33,018 nucleotides of DNA from a virus: positions 1 through 33,018 of IMG/VR virus record IMGVR_UViG_3300022690_001616. One strand, 5' to 3'. The notes below the pieces were generated by a model. The model saw nothing but the letters and a program-made list of their open reading frames with translations. It had not been told where the DNA came from and did no database searches. The position numbers and the translations under genes were made by a program. Below, in pieces: positions 1-6,317 of the stretch (positions are counted from its first letter, which is position 1; every line of letters begins with the position of its first letter).

Positions 1-184
1 CTATTATTGATATGGCCTCTTTTTGGATGAAGTTATCTTGAGGAAATCGTTTGTCAAATAGCGCTAGTGCCTCATCGGCAACTTTCGCGCTTGATTCCAA
101 AGTAGTTGGTTTTCCTAGGCTGTGCCAAGAAGTAAAAATCTTATACCAAAATTTAGCTCTTATTGATTGTGTTGTGTGTTCCAT
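1..184 (-). CDS. Hypothetical protein, partial (runs off left edge)
   Basis: An open frame begins with ATG at 184, overlapping the TAA of the preceding gene (TAATG), and stays open to the window edge, giving 61 visible residues. The visible part is soluble and mixed in charge, starting MEHTTQSIRAKFWYK, with no motif I recognise. The tight coupling makes it the next gene of the same minus-strand operon. The C-terminus is missing because the window ends, not because of a visible stop. Confidence 0.6.
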   Translation of the reverse strand, partial: MEHTTQSIRAKFWYKIFTSWHSLGKPTTLESSAKVADEALALFDKRFPQDNFIQKEAISII

Positions 185-417
185 TATTCGATAGTTGGGA
201 TTATTATAATTTGGCGTGGATCATAAACGTTTGGATAATTAATCTGTGCATAATTCATCGCCTTTTCTCTTGCTTTTTCTGTGTTTTTCGCTTTTACTAA
301 TTGAATTACTGAGCCTGAAGAACGAAGATTTATTTTAGCTAAAAAATACTGTTCTACCATTTGAATCCAGGTTTGCGTTCTTCTTTCTCGATTTCCTTTA
401 ATTTTGCCATTGCTCAA
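184..417 (-). CDS. Hypothetical protein, 77 aa
   Basis: Small basic protein. It has an Arg/Lys-rich N-terminus, a central stretch around VEQYFLAKINLRSSGS, a helix with alternating Lys and Glu, and a hydrophobic tail IIIIPT. Its start overlaps the preceding gene by 20 bases and its stop overlaps the next start as TAATG, which supports real coding. I do not recognise the family. Its place in a run of tiny left-end genes suggests an accessory early function. Confidence 0.6.
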   Translation of the reverse strand: MSNGKIKGNRERRTQTWIQMVEQYFLAKINLRSSGSVIQLVKAKNTEKAREKAMNYAQINYPNVYDPRQIIIIPTIE

Positions 418-628
418 ACTTGGTTTTGAGCAGTGTTAGGCTGTGCGCCATGTTATCGCATTTAACTCGATAATCCCAATTCTTGCTCTTGTTGTCTGCA
501 ATTATTCTAAATTTTGCTATCTTCTCATCTATCACCTTCAAAACTTCGGATTTGGTGAAGGTCGTTTCTGGTAGACTATCAAGCCATGCCTGGTTAATTG
601 TTGAATCTTCTACGTCTGTTATGTCCAT
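398..628 (-). CDS. Hypothetical protein, 76 aa
   Basis: Small, largely helical, charged protein. It starts at ATG 628, sharing a base with the stop of the upstream gene (TAATG). No transmembrane segment, Cys cluster or known motif is visible. It carries an acidic N-terminus (MDITDVEDS) and a Lys-rich middle. The overlaps on both sides support it as a genuine operon member; its function is unknown. Confidence 0.6.
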   Translation of the reverse strand: MDITDVEDSTINQAWLDSLPETTFTKSEVLKVIDEKIAKFRIIADNKSKNWDYRVKCDNMAHSLTLLKTKFEQWQN

Positions 629-816
629 TATTTCTGTTCTTTAGGTTGCCCAACATCAATCCACCATATTACGGGCGACCGAGAATCCTGTGTGACGCCA
701 AGCCATCGTCTTTCTGGTTTGATATAATTATCAAAACGCCTTACACCATTTTCGCATACTACTACGACTTGCCTTCCATGATTTGGGTTTTCTGTTTTTG
801 TTCTTATCCACTCCAT
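628..816 (-). CDS. DUF551-like small phage protein
   Basis: 62 aa. The layout fits the DUF551 pattern known from many phages: an N-terminal WI, a Pro followed by the strand GRQVVVVCENGV, an aromatic W in the middle, and a closing strand VIWWIDVG. The biochemical role of that family is not established. The start at 816 overlaps the upstream stop as TAATG. The family call rests on the spacing of the Trp residues and hydrophobic strands and is moderately secure. Confidence 0.6.
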   Translation of the reverse strand: MEWIRTKTENPNHGRQVVVVCENGVRRFDNYIKPERRWLGVTQDSRSPVIWWIDVGQPKEQK

Positions 817-1214
817 TAATCAATGTTTTCGGTTATTGGTGCTCTTGGGTCAACATCCTTCATTCCAGTATCAATGTTTTCGTTTTCTAAACCTTTGTCA
901 AAGGCTTCAAGCTCGGCATTGGTATAATAGTTTTTGGTCGTTGTTATTTTCATTGCTGAACTTTCCTGTTTGCCCAATGATCCATGGGTTGGATGTGGAA
1001 AAACTTCGCCTTTCGCTATTTGTATAGCTGATTGGATTAAATCGTTATATATCTGTTTCAGCCGTTCGGGGTTAGCATATTCTGTTGAATCTATTTGTAT
1101 TGATGGAAGATTACCCCTAATCTCGAAATAGTTGCGCCTAATTTGTGTGACGGTTATATCGGTGGCAATGGTCATGTCTAAAAGCCTTAATGCTAATTCA
1201 TATTCTTGGCCCAT
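816..1214 (-). CDS. Hypothetical protein, 132 aa
   Basis: Soluble protein in two parts. The first 85 or so residues alternate helices and strands and include YFEIRGNLPSIQI and a PHPTHG loop. The second half is acidic and probably partly disordered, ending PRAPITENID. No family recognised. It follows the upstream gene by 6 bases and is coupled to the next by TAATG. It is likely an accessory early protein; nothing in the sequence fixes a role. Confidence 0.6.
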   Translation of the reverse strand: MGQEYELALRLLDMTIATDITVTQIRRNYFEIRGNLPSIQIDSTEYANPERLKQIYNDLIQSAIQIAKGEVFPHPTHGSLGKQESSAMKITTTKNYYTNAELEAFDKGLENENIDTGMKDVDPRAPITENID

Positions 1215-1220
1215 ATCTCT

Positions 1221-1445
1221 TTAGTGTTTAACCAATTTATCATACATTTCACGTTCTGGTTTGGTTTTTTCCCATAGTCTTTTATCAATAAAGGGTTCGC
1301 AAGTGGGATAAAACGCCCCACTTTCGGGATGGCCGAGTTTTTTTAGATACTTTCTCCATAATGCGCTTGATAAAGACATTAAATGCCCATAACCAATTTG
1401 TTCGCCAAGTTCTTGAACGGCTTTCACTTCTGCTTTCCTATTCAT
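1221..1445 (-). CDS. Conserved small phage protein, 74 aa
   Basis: Starts at ATG 1445, overlapping the stop of the upstream gene as ATGA. It contains the pattern IGYGHLMSLSSALWRKYL followed by a GAFYPTCEP segment. This general pattern (IGYGxLM, LWR, then Gly-Ala and Cys) occurs in small conserved proteins of many phages without an assigned function. One Cys, no membrane segment. The function is unknown; coding status is good because of the coupling and the recognisable pattern. Confidence 0.65.
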   Translation of the reverse strand: MNRKAEVKAVQELGEQIGYGHLMSLSSALWRKYLKKLGHPESGAFYPTCEPFIDKRLWEKTKPEREMYDKLVKH

Positions 1446-2095
1446 TTCTCTTTGTATTGCTCAATTAGTTGGGCGGTGGTTGCCCTCGGTATTTCGTCAA
1501 TTCCTGTTGTGTGCTGCTCCCAATCCAAATTAACATTGTCATATCTCCAATCATCAGCACTCGCCCTTTCCAGCGCTTCGGTATCGGTTCTATGTGCCTC
1601 TTTTAGCATTTCCACCGCAGTTGCCTCAAGGCTTTTAGGGTCAATCTCTTTTAGTAAATCGTCAATTATTTTGCTTTTATGCCCCCCTTTGTGGTTGGGG
1701 TTGACCTGTTGGAGTTGGTTAATATATTCATCTGCTAAGTCATTAAGATTGCCAAGTATTAATGCTTTCTGGTTTCGGATAATCCAAATTGCAAAATCAA
1801 TCAACTCCCCCGCGTCTACATTTTTATGGTCACTATCTGTCTGTTCCTTGGGTGGGGATAATTGCTTCATTTTTCGTAGCATCCATTCCAGTTTATCATC
1901 ATCGCTTGGTCGAAATCCCTGAACCCCTCGTAAAAAACCTTTCCATAGTTCTCTTATTTTCTCCTCGCTTAACTCTTGCGGGGTGGATAACAAATGGTCG
2001 ATGTAGTTATTTAATTTGTCCACGTGCCTTGCTGCTGTCCTGTCCATTGCTCCAATAAGCGTTTTTTTTGGTCTTTGCATAGTAGTTGTTTCCAT
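1442..2095 (-). CDS. Hypothetical protein, about 217 aa
   Basis: The largest gene of the left-end block. I place the start at ATG 2095 rather than the in-frame TTG at 2101. The ATG follows the TGA of the upstream ribbon-helix-helix gene by two bases. The protein is helical, with a tandem of charged helices (DDDKLEWMLRKMKQL; DFAIWIIRNQKALIL) and an acidic C-terminus. No catalytic motif is visible. A structural or regulatory early role is possible, but I cannot assign a family. Confidence 0.65.
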   Translation of the reverse strand: METTTMQRPKKTLIGAMDRTAARHVDKLNNYIDHLLSTPQELSEEKIRELWKGFLRGVQGFRPSDDDKLEWMLRKMKQLSPPKEQTDSDHKNVDAGELIDFAIWIIRNQKALILGNLNDLADEYINQLQQVNPNHKGGHKSKIIDDLLKEIDPKSLEATAVEMLKEAHRTDTEALERASADDWRYDNVNLDWEQHTTGIDEIPRATTAQLIEQYKEK

Positions 2096-2097
2096 AG

Positions 2098-2259
2098 TCA
2101 AGTTTTGTTAGGCTTTTTAGATTTTACATGCTGGTTTAAAAGATGAGCCACATAATTATTAGTCGATCTGCCATCATCGGTTGCTAATTTTTCAAGTTCT
2201 TTTAGCAACATCTTTTTTAGACGAAATGACCTGGTAACTGATTCTTGTTCTTTCTGCAT
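2098..2259 (-). CDS. Ribbon-helix-helix (CopG/Arc-like) small DNA-binding protein
   Basis: 53 aa. After a short N-terminal arm comes a strand with alternating residues (VTRSFRLKK), then a helix MLLKELEKLATDDGRS, then STNNYVAHLLNQHV. This is the strand-helix-helix layout of CopG/Arc repressors, with the Asn or Ser start of the second helix in place. Such proteins dimerise and insert the strand pair into the DNA major groove. An AAGGAGG lies 10-11 bases upstream of the ATG. It is likely a transcriptional regulator, target unknown. Confidence 0.6.
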   Translation of the reverse strand: MQKEQESVTRSFRLKKMLLKELEKLATDDGRSTNNYVAHLLNQHVKSKKPNKT

Positions 2260-2261
2260 TA

Positions 2262-2420
2262 TTATTCGGCCTCCTTAATTAAATATTCCCAACTGTCGGC
2301 TTTGTCTTTTTCATTCGGATATACATGCAAATAAGTATGCTTGTTAACCGTCATTTTACCCTTGCCATCATAGTAAAAAACAACGTGCGTGTAATTTTCT
2401 TCTGTTGCTGTCTCTGACAT
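2262..2420 (-). CDS. Hypothetical microprotein, 52 aa
   Basis: Reads MSETATEENYTHVVFYYDGK and continues through a second strand to a Glu-rich end. It is preceded at a spacing of 7 bases by AGGAGG, one of very few Shine-Dalgarno matches here, although that hexamer also encodes the end of the upstream protein. A beta-rich core (HVVFYYDG, TYLHVYPN) suggests a small folded domain. It is packed two bases before the next gene. No family recognised. Confidence 0.6.
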   Translation of the reverse strand: MSETATEENYTHVVFYYDGKGKMTVNKHTYLHVYPNEKDKADSWEYLIKEAE

Positions 2421-2422
2421 AG

Positions 2423-2686
2423 TTAGTCCTCCTGATTGTTAGTTAATAAAGGCGTATTGCTTGTCTCATAATTAACTAAGCCGGGCTTCTTCTTTTCGAT
2501 CTCTTTATATATTTGTATCTCATAGCTTTCTAGCCACACGCTATGTCTTTCTCCACTAGCAAACCAAGCTACCTCATATTGCAAGGTCACTATATCCAAT
2601 CCTCTGCCGCAAAAACCCGTAACAATGCCAATTATCTCGGTTCCTATTAGCTGAACTTTAGACCCACACTTAATTATTTCGCTCAT
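2423..2686 (-). CDS. Small beta-barrel-like conserved phage protein, 87 aa
   Basis: The N-terminal 55 residues read as a small SH3-like barrel: GSKVQLIG, then IIGIVTGFCGRGLD, then a YEVAWFASGERHSVWL strand pair and EIQI. The combination of an opening G-x-x-V, a Gly-rich turn and a Trp near the end recurs in small phage proteins of unknown role. The C-terminal 30 residues are polar and probably flexible. Its start overlaps the upstream stop as ATGA. Confidence 0.6.
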   Translation of the reverse strand: MSEIIKCGSKVQLIGTEIIGIVTGFCGRGLDIVTLQYEVAWFASGERHSVWLESYEIQIYKEIEKKKPGLVNYETSNTPLLTNNQED

Positions 2687-2904
2687 CCTTCCTTTGGTTG
2701 GTTAAGTAGTTGGACTTTGAACCTTCTTACTGCCGATGTCTTGTTATCAAATTTTGCATATTTAGCCGCTACCTGTTCGCGGTGATAGTCCTTACACGCC
2801 TTTTTGATTCTTTCTTTTGCTTCCACACGATCAGTCATTTCAGGAAACAGAATCCCCGATAAAGTCTCAATTGCGATTTTTTCTAATTCTGCTGCTTCGC
2901 TCAT
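2683..2904 (-). CDS. Hypothetical helical protein, 73 aa
   Basis: Entirely helical, charged protein with no Trp or Cys cluster; a single Cys sits in KKACKDYHREQ. It starts at ATG 2904, about 90 bases after the preceding gene. That gap holds an RNA-hairpin-like element, so this gene may be the first of a separately regulated subgroup. It is coupled to the next gene by ATGA. Function unknown. Confidence 0.6.
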   Translation of the reverse strand: MSEAAELEKIAIETLSGILFPEMTDRVEAKERIKKACKDYHREQVAAKYAKFDNKTSAVRRFKVQLLNQPKEG

Positions 2905-2925
2905 TTTATCGGTTTTTAGTAATCA

Positions 2926-2985
2926 GGAAGGGGCGCTGTAAAGGGCTTCAGGCTCCTAACCCCTCCCCGATCACTTGAATTGATC
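2926..2985 (-). other. Intergenic hairpin-forming element
   Basis: On the minus strand GGGAGGGG (2967-2960) pairs with CCCCTTCC (2933-2926) through eight pairs, one of them G-U. The same pairing on the plus strand would contain an A-C mismatch, which points to a minus-strand RNA structure. A second, shorter inverted repeat, GATCA / TGATC, lies at 2969-2985. No U-tract follows, so it is not a typical terminator. It may be an RNA processing, stability or translation-control structure between two early genes. Confidence 0.4.
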
Positions 2986-2992
2986 AACTAAA

Positions 2993-3589
2993 CTATCCTA
3001 CTGCAGCCATTTGCTCTTTTGTCTCGCTACTATTTTCCTCAGTTAAACCAAATTCCGGAACAGCCTTTTTAGATTCATATAAATAAGAATACATTTCATT
3101 GGCTATTACACCAATGTTTTCCTCCAATTCGTTTTCAAACCCATAGCTGTCTGCTGATAACATTATTCTAGGAGTATTTACCGCTGAAACCTGGCCGTTC
3201 TCTGTTTTCATGGTGCTGGTAATAATTATACCAACTTTATTTCCTTCGCCACTTTGAGCAATTCCAGTAATAGTAATGTTTTGAATAACCTGGGTGTATT
3301 CTCTGTCGATATGTTTTTTCAACAGATATAAAGCCTTCTTTTCATCAACGTTTAGATTGCTGGATTCTAGTAATAACACTTCTTTGTAATGAAAGATTTG
3401 TGCTACAAATGGTTTTAGTTTATCCAAAGCGTTGCGGAAATCTTCGTGGATTATAACCGGCCTTTCGGTTGTTACAAATTCCGTATAACCAGAACCGTCA
3501 TCTTCGGATTTTTGGACATCGACTATTATGTCTGCGCCACCATTCAATCTGATTTTAATTTTCTTTACTGTTATTTGATTTCTATTCAT
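2993..3589 (-). CDS. Hypothetical protein, 198 aa
   Basis: Soluble alpha/beta protein. It opens with a strand pair (ITVKKIKIRLNGG, DIIVDVQKSEDDG), has a helical middle (FVAQIFHYKEVLLL), then more strands (NITITGIAQSGEGNKVGIII) and an acidic Ser/Glu-rich tail. The beta-rich core plus acidic tail recalls the layout of single-stranded-DNA-binding proteins, but I see no defining OB-fold motif, so this stays speculative. It is the longest gene between the resolvase and the left-end block. Confidence 0.6.
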   Translation of the reverse strand: MNRNQITVKKIKIRLNGGADIIVDVQKSEDDGSGYTEFVTTERPVIIHEDFRNALDKLKPFVAQIFHYKEVLLLESSNLNVDEKKALYLLKKHIDREYTQVIQNITITGIAQSGEGNKVGIIITSTMKTENGQVSAVNTPRIMLSADSYGFENELEENIGVIANEMYSYLYESKKAVPEFGLTEENSSETKEQMAAVG

Positions 3590-3608
3590 GATTTTAGGTG
3601 TTTGTTGA

Positions 3609-3854
3609 TTAAATTTTATCCAAATCGCTTTTGCGCTTGGATTTTTTTTCTTTGTAATGGCTGATCATTTTTTTTGCAAGAGCGTCCGCATCTTTTAAAA
3701 GTTCTTTTGGCAGCTCTAATCCCAGTGTTTGTCGGTGAATAATTAATACTTCTGTTTCCTGGTCAACAAATTGTTGTAATTGGGATATATGCTGTTCGTT
3801 AACGCGTATTGATTGTTTGAGCCGTTTGGCTTTTTCAAAATCCTCATCTTTCAT
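3609..3854 (-). CDS. Coiled-coil protein, 81 aa
   Basis: Nearly all helix. Heptad-like spacing of Leu, Val and Ile runs through residues 4-45, and a basic C-terminal segment reads HYKEKKSKRKSD. It is probably a small oligomerising protein. It starts at ATG 3854, two bases after the upstream stop. No family recognised. The basic tail could bind nucleic acid, which is inference from composition only. Confidence 0.55.
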   Translation of the reverse strand: MKDEDFEKAKRLKQSIRVNEQHISQLQQFVDQETEVLIIHRQTLGLELPKELLKDADALAKKMISHYKEKKSKRKSDLDKI

Positions 3855-3856
3855 AA

Positions 3857-4288
3857 TTATTTGGTTTTGGTTAATGTTTCTGTTGGTTCGTGATCGATTA
3901 TGGTGTTGAGGTTTTCAGCTGCATATTGAATTGAAAGATCCAATAACATGCCTGTTTCCTCACTAGTAAGATCGTCTAATTTACGGTGCAATTCAATCGT
4001 TTTGTCGCCGGTAAATTGCTTTAAAATTGTTATTGGAATTAAGGCCCGCATCATTTCGTCGATTTCTTCAATGGTGTAGATTGAGCCAATACCAAAAAAG
4101 GCCTCTTGAAGTTTGGGCAACACATAATTACGGTAATAGCTCTTTTTGTTGTCACCACCTACAATAGCGAAATGGCAAACAACATTTTTATACTTGTTGC
4201 GATTGAAAAAGTCTTTTACTTCAGATGAATAATAGCCAATCTGTCCTGAACTATTGGTTTTTCCTATTGATCGTAAAGTTTCTTCCAT
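3857..4288 (-). CDS. Hypothetical protein, 143 aa
   Basis: Contains a segment KKSYYRNYVLPKLQEAFFG followed by an acidic T-x-E-E-x-D-E-M helix. This loosely resembles the core of phage NinB- or replication-associated proteins, where a Tyr-rich helix precedes a helix beginning T-x-x-E. The resemblance is too weak for a firm name. The C-terminus is helical and acidic. Its neighbours include a RuvC-like resolvase, so a DNA-metabolism role is plausible but not shown. Confidence 0.5.
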   Translation of the reverse strand: MEETLRSIGKTNSSGQIGYYSSEVKDFFNRNKYKNVVCHFAIVGGDNKKSYYRNYVLPKLQEAFFGIGSIYTIEEIDEMMRALIPITILKQFTGDKTIELHRKLDDLTSEETGMLLDLSIQYAAENLNTIIDHEPTETLTKTK

Positions 4289-4293
4289 TTTAA

Positions 4294-4536
4294 TTACATG
4301 TTTTCAAAATCCTGTTTCGCCTTGTCAAGCTGCTGTTTTTTGACTTTAATAATTGTTGCTATTACTGCATTAAATAATCCATCATTAGCGCTTACGCTTT
4401 TGCCGTGGCCGTGGTCCTGCCCAAAGCCAATCCACCACTTATTGCCTTTATATGTGCTTGCTACCTTGATTTCATCTTCGAGGTTATTAATTGTATTTAA
4501 AAGCCCTGACGCTTTTTTTAGATATGTTTCTTCCAT
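4294..4536 (-). CDS. Hypothetical protein, 80 aa
   Basis: Short helical protein with a central aromatic/His-rich loop (GNKWWIGFGQDHGHGK) between two helices. The loop contains an HxH that could bind a metal, though no partner residues are evident. The stop lies 6 bases before the next ATG. The downstream gene also starts MEET, but the two do not otherwise align. No family recognised. Confidence 0.55.
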   Translation of the reverse strand: MEETYLKKASGLLNTINNLEDEIKVASTYKGNKWWIGFGQDHGHGKSVSANDGLFNAVIATIIKVKKQQLDKAKQDFENM

Positions 4537-4538
4537 AA

Positions 4539-4622
4539 TTATTTGCTATCATGTAATCCTCGTAACCACCAACCAACTGCCATTGAACTTACTGTGCAGA
4601 ATATTAGAGAGGCTAGATACAT
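4539..4622 (-). CDS. Putative single-span membrane micropeptide, 27 aa
   Basis: ATG at 4622 shares its A with the TAA of the upstream microgene (TAATG). The stop at 4541-4539 is two bases from the next start. The peptide has a hydrophobic core (YLASLIFCTVSSMAVGWW) and a short charged tail RGLHDSK, fitting a single N-out membrane span. A gene this short is uncertain by itself. The chain of overlapping starts and stops on both sides is the main support. Confidence 0.4.
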   Translation of the reverse strand: MYLASLIFCTVSSMAVGWWLRGLHDSK

Positions 4623-4786
4623 TATTCAGTTACCTTTAAAACATAAGCCCGTTCATTAACCGATAATTTAGATTGCTTTAACAATATCAACTTCCTTTCA
4701 CCACGTAAGGTTCGTCCGTTTTCCCTTAAATGATTATTCACTCTGTTGATAATTGCATCTGCTGATCTTTCTGATTTTGTTCCCAT
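4622..4786 (-). CDS. Basic microprotein, 54 aa
   Basis: Starts at ATG 4786, overlapping the upstream TAA as TAATG, and ends as TAATG with the next microgene. It is rich in Arg, Lys and Asn (SERSADAIINRVNNHLRENG), with two helices and a final strand RAYVLKVTE. The basic character suggests nucleic-acid contact, which is inference only. The gene is too short for most gene finders but is embedded in an unbroken coupled chain. Confidence 0.5.
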   Translation of the reverse strand: MGTKSERSADAIINRVNNHLRENGRTLRGERKLILLKQSKLSVNERAYVLKVTE

Positions 4787-4962
4787 TAGTTCGATATTGC
4801 CTCCATCTGTATAAGTGCTGCACAGTATGGCGTGTCCTCCATTTCTGTTCGTTCCATTCCTTCTCTAATTGCATACTCTAAACGACTGCATTCTTGTATA
4901 ACAAATGTTTTTTCATCTGCTGTTAGCACCCTGTCCCACAGTATTTGGACCTTCTTTTTCAT
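4786..4962 (-). CDS. Acidic microprotein, 58 aa
   Basis: Starts at ATG 4962, overlapping the stop of the resolvase gene by ATGA, so it is probably translationally coupled to it. The sequence is helical (MKKKVQILWDRVLTADEKTF) and then acidic, with two Cys. No family recognised. Its position directly after the RuvC-like gene, with nothing else between, makes a linked expression pattern likely. Confidence 0.5.
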   Translation of the reverse strand: MKKKVQILWDRVLTADEKTFVIQECSRLEYAIREGMERTEMEDTPYCAALIQMEAISN

Positions 4963-5459
4963 TCGGTTAATTGCGCGCGATTAAACCCTTTTTGAAGTGC
5001 TGCATAACACAAAATTAACAGCGCATCACAGTTTACTAAACTCACTTTAATATGATCGTGCGCTGCAAATCTCTTCTTTGCGATTTCCTTTAGCCGCCTT
5101 TTCCGGTCCGGTCGTTCTTCACCTTTTTTGTAAACCAATAATGCCTTCATCCATTTCATTGGAGGGACTTCAACGTATCTCATCCTCATCATTTCCATTA
5201 CAGTAATCATTTCTCGATAATGGTTAAGCATCTTTTGAATGTTAAAAGCCTTGCCTGGAACATCAATGTCTTTTTGAATAAGTTGCACCCTCTCGATATA
5301 AACCATTAATCTTGGTTCAAGACTAATTGCGTTTTGCAGATAAGCATAAAACTCTTTTGCTCCGTATGGCATCTTATCAACTATGATTTCCCCATGTCGA
5401 AATACCGCTATTGCGCCACTTTTACCAGGATCTATTGCGATAATTGCCATTGGTTTCAT
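4959..5459 (-). CDS. RuvC-like Holliday-junction resolvase
   Basis: 166 aa, RNase H-like fold. The N-terminal strand carries AIDPGKSGAIAVF with the first acidic residue at D10. The second motif VYIERVQ gives E56. The C-terminal helix NCDALLIL gives D145, preceded by a basic stretch. These match the acidic triad expected for RuvC-family nucleases that cut four-way DNA junctions and resolve branched DNA before packaging. The start at 5459 overlaps the upstream stop as ATGA. The protein is close to the usual phage RuvC length. Confidence 0.85.
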   Translation of the reverse strand: MKPMAIIAIDPGKSGAIAVFRHGEIIVDKMPYGAKEFYAYLQNAISLEPRLMVYIERVQLIQKDIDVPGKAFNIQKMLNHYREMITVMEMMRMRYVEVPPMKWMKALLVYKKGEERPDRKRRLKEIAKKRFAAHDHIKVSLVNCDALLILCYAALQKGFNRAQLTE

Positions 5460-5728
5460 TGCGATTTCGGATCTTTTTCAAGTTCCTCTATTTCTTGCTG
5501 TAGTGCCTTAACTCGTGCGGTTTTTTCCTTAATCTCTTGCTTTGCCTTGGATAGCTTCTGAGACTTTATCATTGCCTTTATTTTGGCTTCTGGGATTAAG
5601 GATATCTCGGCGATTGTATGGCCTCTTGTTTTATAATATTGGAGGTTTAAGTCTGATAACGAATCTTCCAACTTATAAAACTGCCCTTCATCGCCATCAC
5701 CAAAAATGATATATTTTGTAACTCCCAT
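5456..5728 (-). CDS. Coiled-coil protein, 90 aa, first gene of the left operon
   Basis: Has a beta-containing N-terminal half (TKYIIFGDGDEGQFYKL) and a long C-terminal coiled coil rich in Lys and Glu (residues 50-85). It is the first gene after a terminator and a TTGAAA / TATAAT promoter, and it is coupled by ATGA to the RuvC-like resolvase. No family recognised. It may be an accessory partner of the resolvase, judged only from position. Confidence 0.65.
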   Translation of the reverse strand: MGVTKYIIFGDGDEGQFYKLEDSLSDLNLQYYKTRGHTIAEISLIPEAKIKAMIKSQKLSKAKQEIKEKTARVKALQQEIEELEKDPKSQ

Positions 5729-5745
5729 TTTGTCTGATTTTTTTG

Positions 5746-5775
5746 ATTATAAATAGTTTCCATCTTTTCTTTCAA
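5746..5775 (-). promoter_or_regulatory. Promoter of the resolvase/left operon (minus strand)
   Basis: On the minus strand TTGAAA (5775-5770) is separated by 18 bases from a perfect TATAAT (5751-5746). The first ATG lies at 5728, leaving a leader of roughly ten bases. The -35 element overlaps the last T residues of the terminator directly upstream. This is a housekeeping sigma-70 pattern rather than the TAnnTTTG pattern of Bacteroidota, so activity in the presumed host is uncertain. Confidence 0.5.
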
Positions 5776-5811
5776 AAACCGGCCACTCGGAATCTCCAAA
5801 CGAGTGACCGG
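5774..5811 (-). terminator. Rho-independent terminator after the endolysin operon
   Basis: On the minus strand CCGGTCACTCG and CGAGTGGCCGG form an 11-pair stem (one G-U) around an 11-base loop, directly followed by TTTTT. The G-U pair becomes a mismatch on the plus strand, so the structure is tuned to the minus transcript. It lies 17 bases after the stop of the M15 peptidase gene and separates the replication/lysis unit from the resolvase unit. Confidence 0.9.
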
Positions 5812-5827
5812 ATCTCTGAGTCACATA

Positions 5828-6316
5828 CTAACTCAACATTTTTGTATACTTAGTTTTGCCGTTTTCGCGATAAGCCCGAATCACGCTTTTCCGGTTTTTT
5901 TCACGGCTTACATAACTCACGTGTACCCAATCTGGTTTAGTAGTAGTTCCAAACTCCCAAATCAGCTGATCGAAATCTAATTTATGCGCTATTAGGTTAA
6001 ATAGGATCGTATTTGAGAAATCCCTATAACGCCCGTCAATATCAATATCCAAAGCCTCGCCCTTGCTATGTTGTGAGGTTCTACTACCACCAATCTTAGT
6101 ATTAAGTTTTTTTGACCTATACCCGCTTGAAATGTGTAGCGGAGTTGATTTGCCTCTGGCGTTTGATGCGTATGCTCGTAAAGGCTCAAATAATTCTCGG
6201 GCTAATACCTTCAACGATGCTAGGTGTTCGTCTGTCGGAGTGTTATCGATACCGTGGCGAGTAGCGGTCTGTGACCGAGTTACCTCGCGTAATGTTAAAT
6301 GGTCTGATAAGTTCAT
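5828..6316 (-). CDS. Peptidase M15-type endolysin
   Basis: 162 aa. Shows the M15A signature: SGYRS at 64-68, an IGG-S-x-x-SQHSKGEALD block with zinc-ligand candidates H83 and D90, and the C-terminal DWVHVS with H132. Such enzymes are zinc metallopeptidases that cut peptidoglycan stem peptides and serve as phage endolysins. No signal peptide or membrane anchor is visible, so release would need a holin; possible holin-like proteins lie at 14.3-15.7 kb. It is the last gene before a strong terminator. Confidence 0.88.
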   Translation of the reverse strand: MNLSDHLTLREVTRSQTATRHGIDNTPTDEHLASLKVLARELFEPLRAYASNARGKSTPLHISSGYRSKKLNTKIGGSRTSQHSKGEALDIDIDGRYRDFSNTILFNLIAHKLDFDQLIWEFGTTTKPDWVHVSYVSREKNRKSVIRAYRENGKTKYTKMLS

Positions 6317-6317
6317 A

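Noticed and set aside
1383-1922. 179-codon open frame on the plus strand
   Set aside because: It lies antisense to two well-coupled minus-strand genes, is rich in Ser, Leu and Cys as expected of an antisense reading, and has no motif. It is a shadow of the genes at 1221-2095.
2259-2436. Shine-Dalgarno sequences as sign of a different host
   Set aside because: The two AGGAGG matches encode the last codons of upstream proteins (QED and KEA), so they may be chance. Most other starts have none, which fits Bacteroidota.
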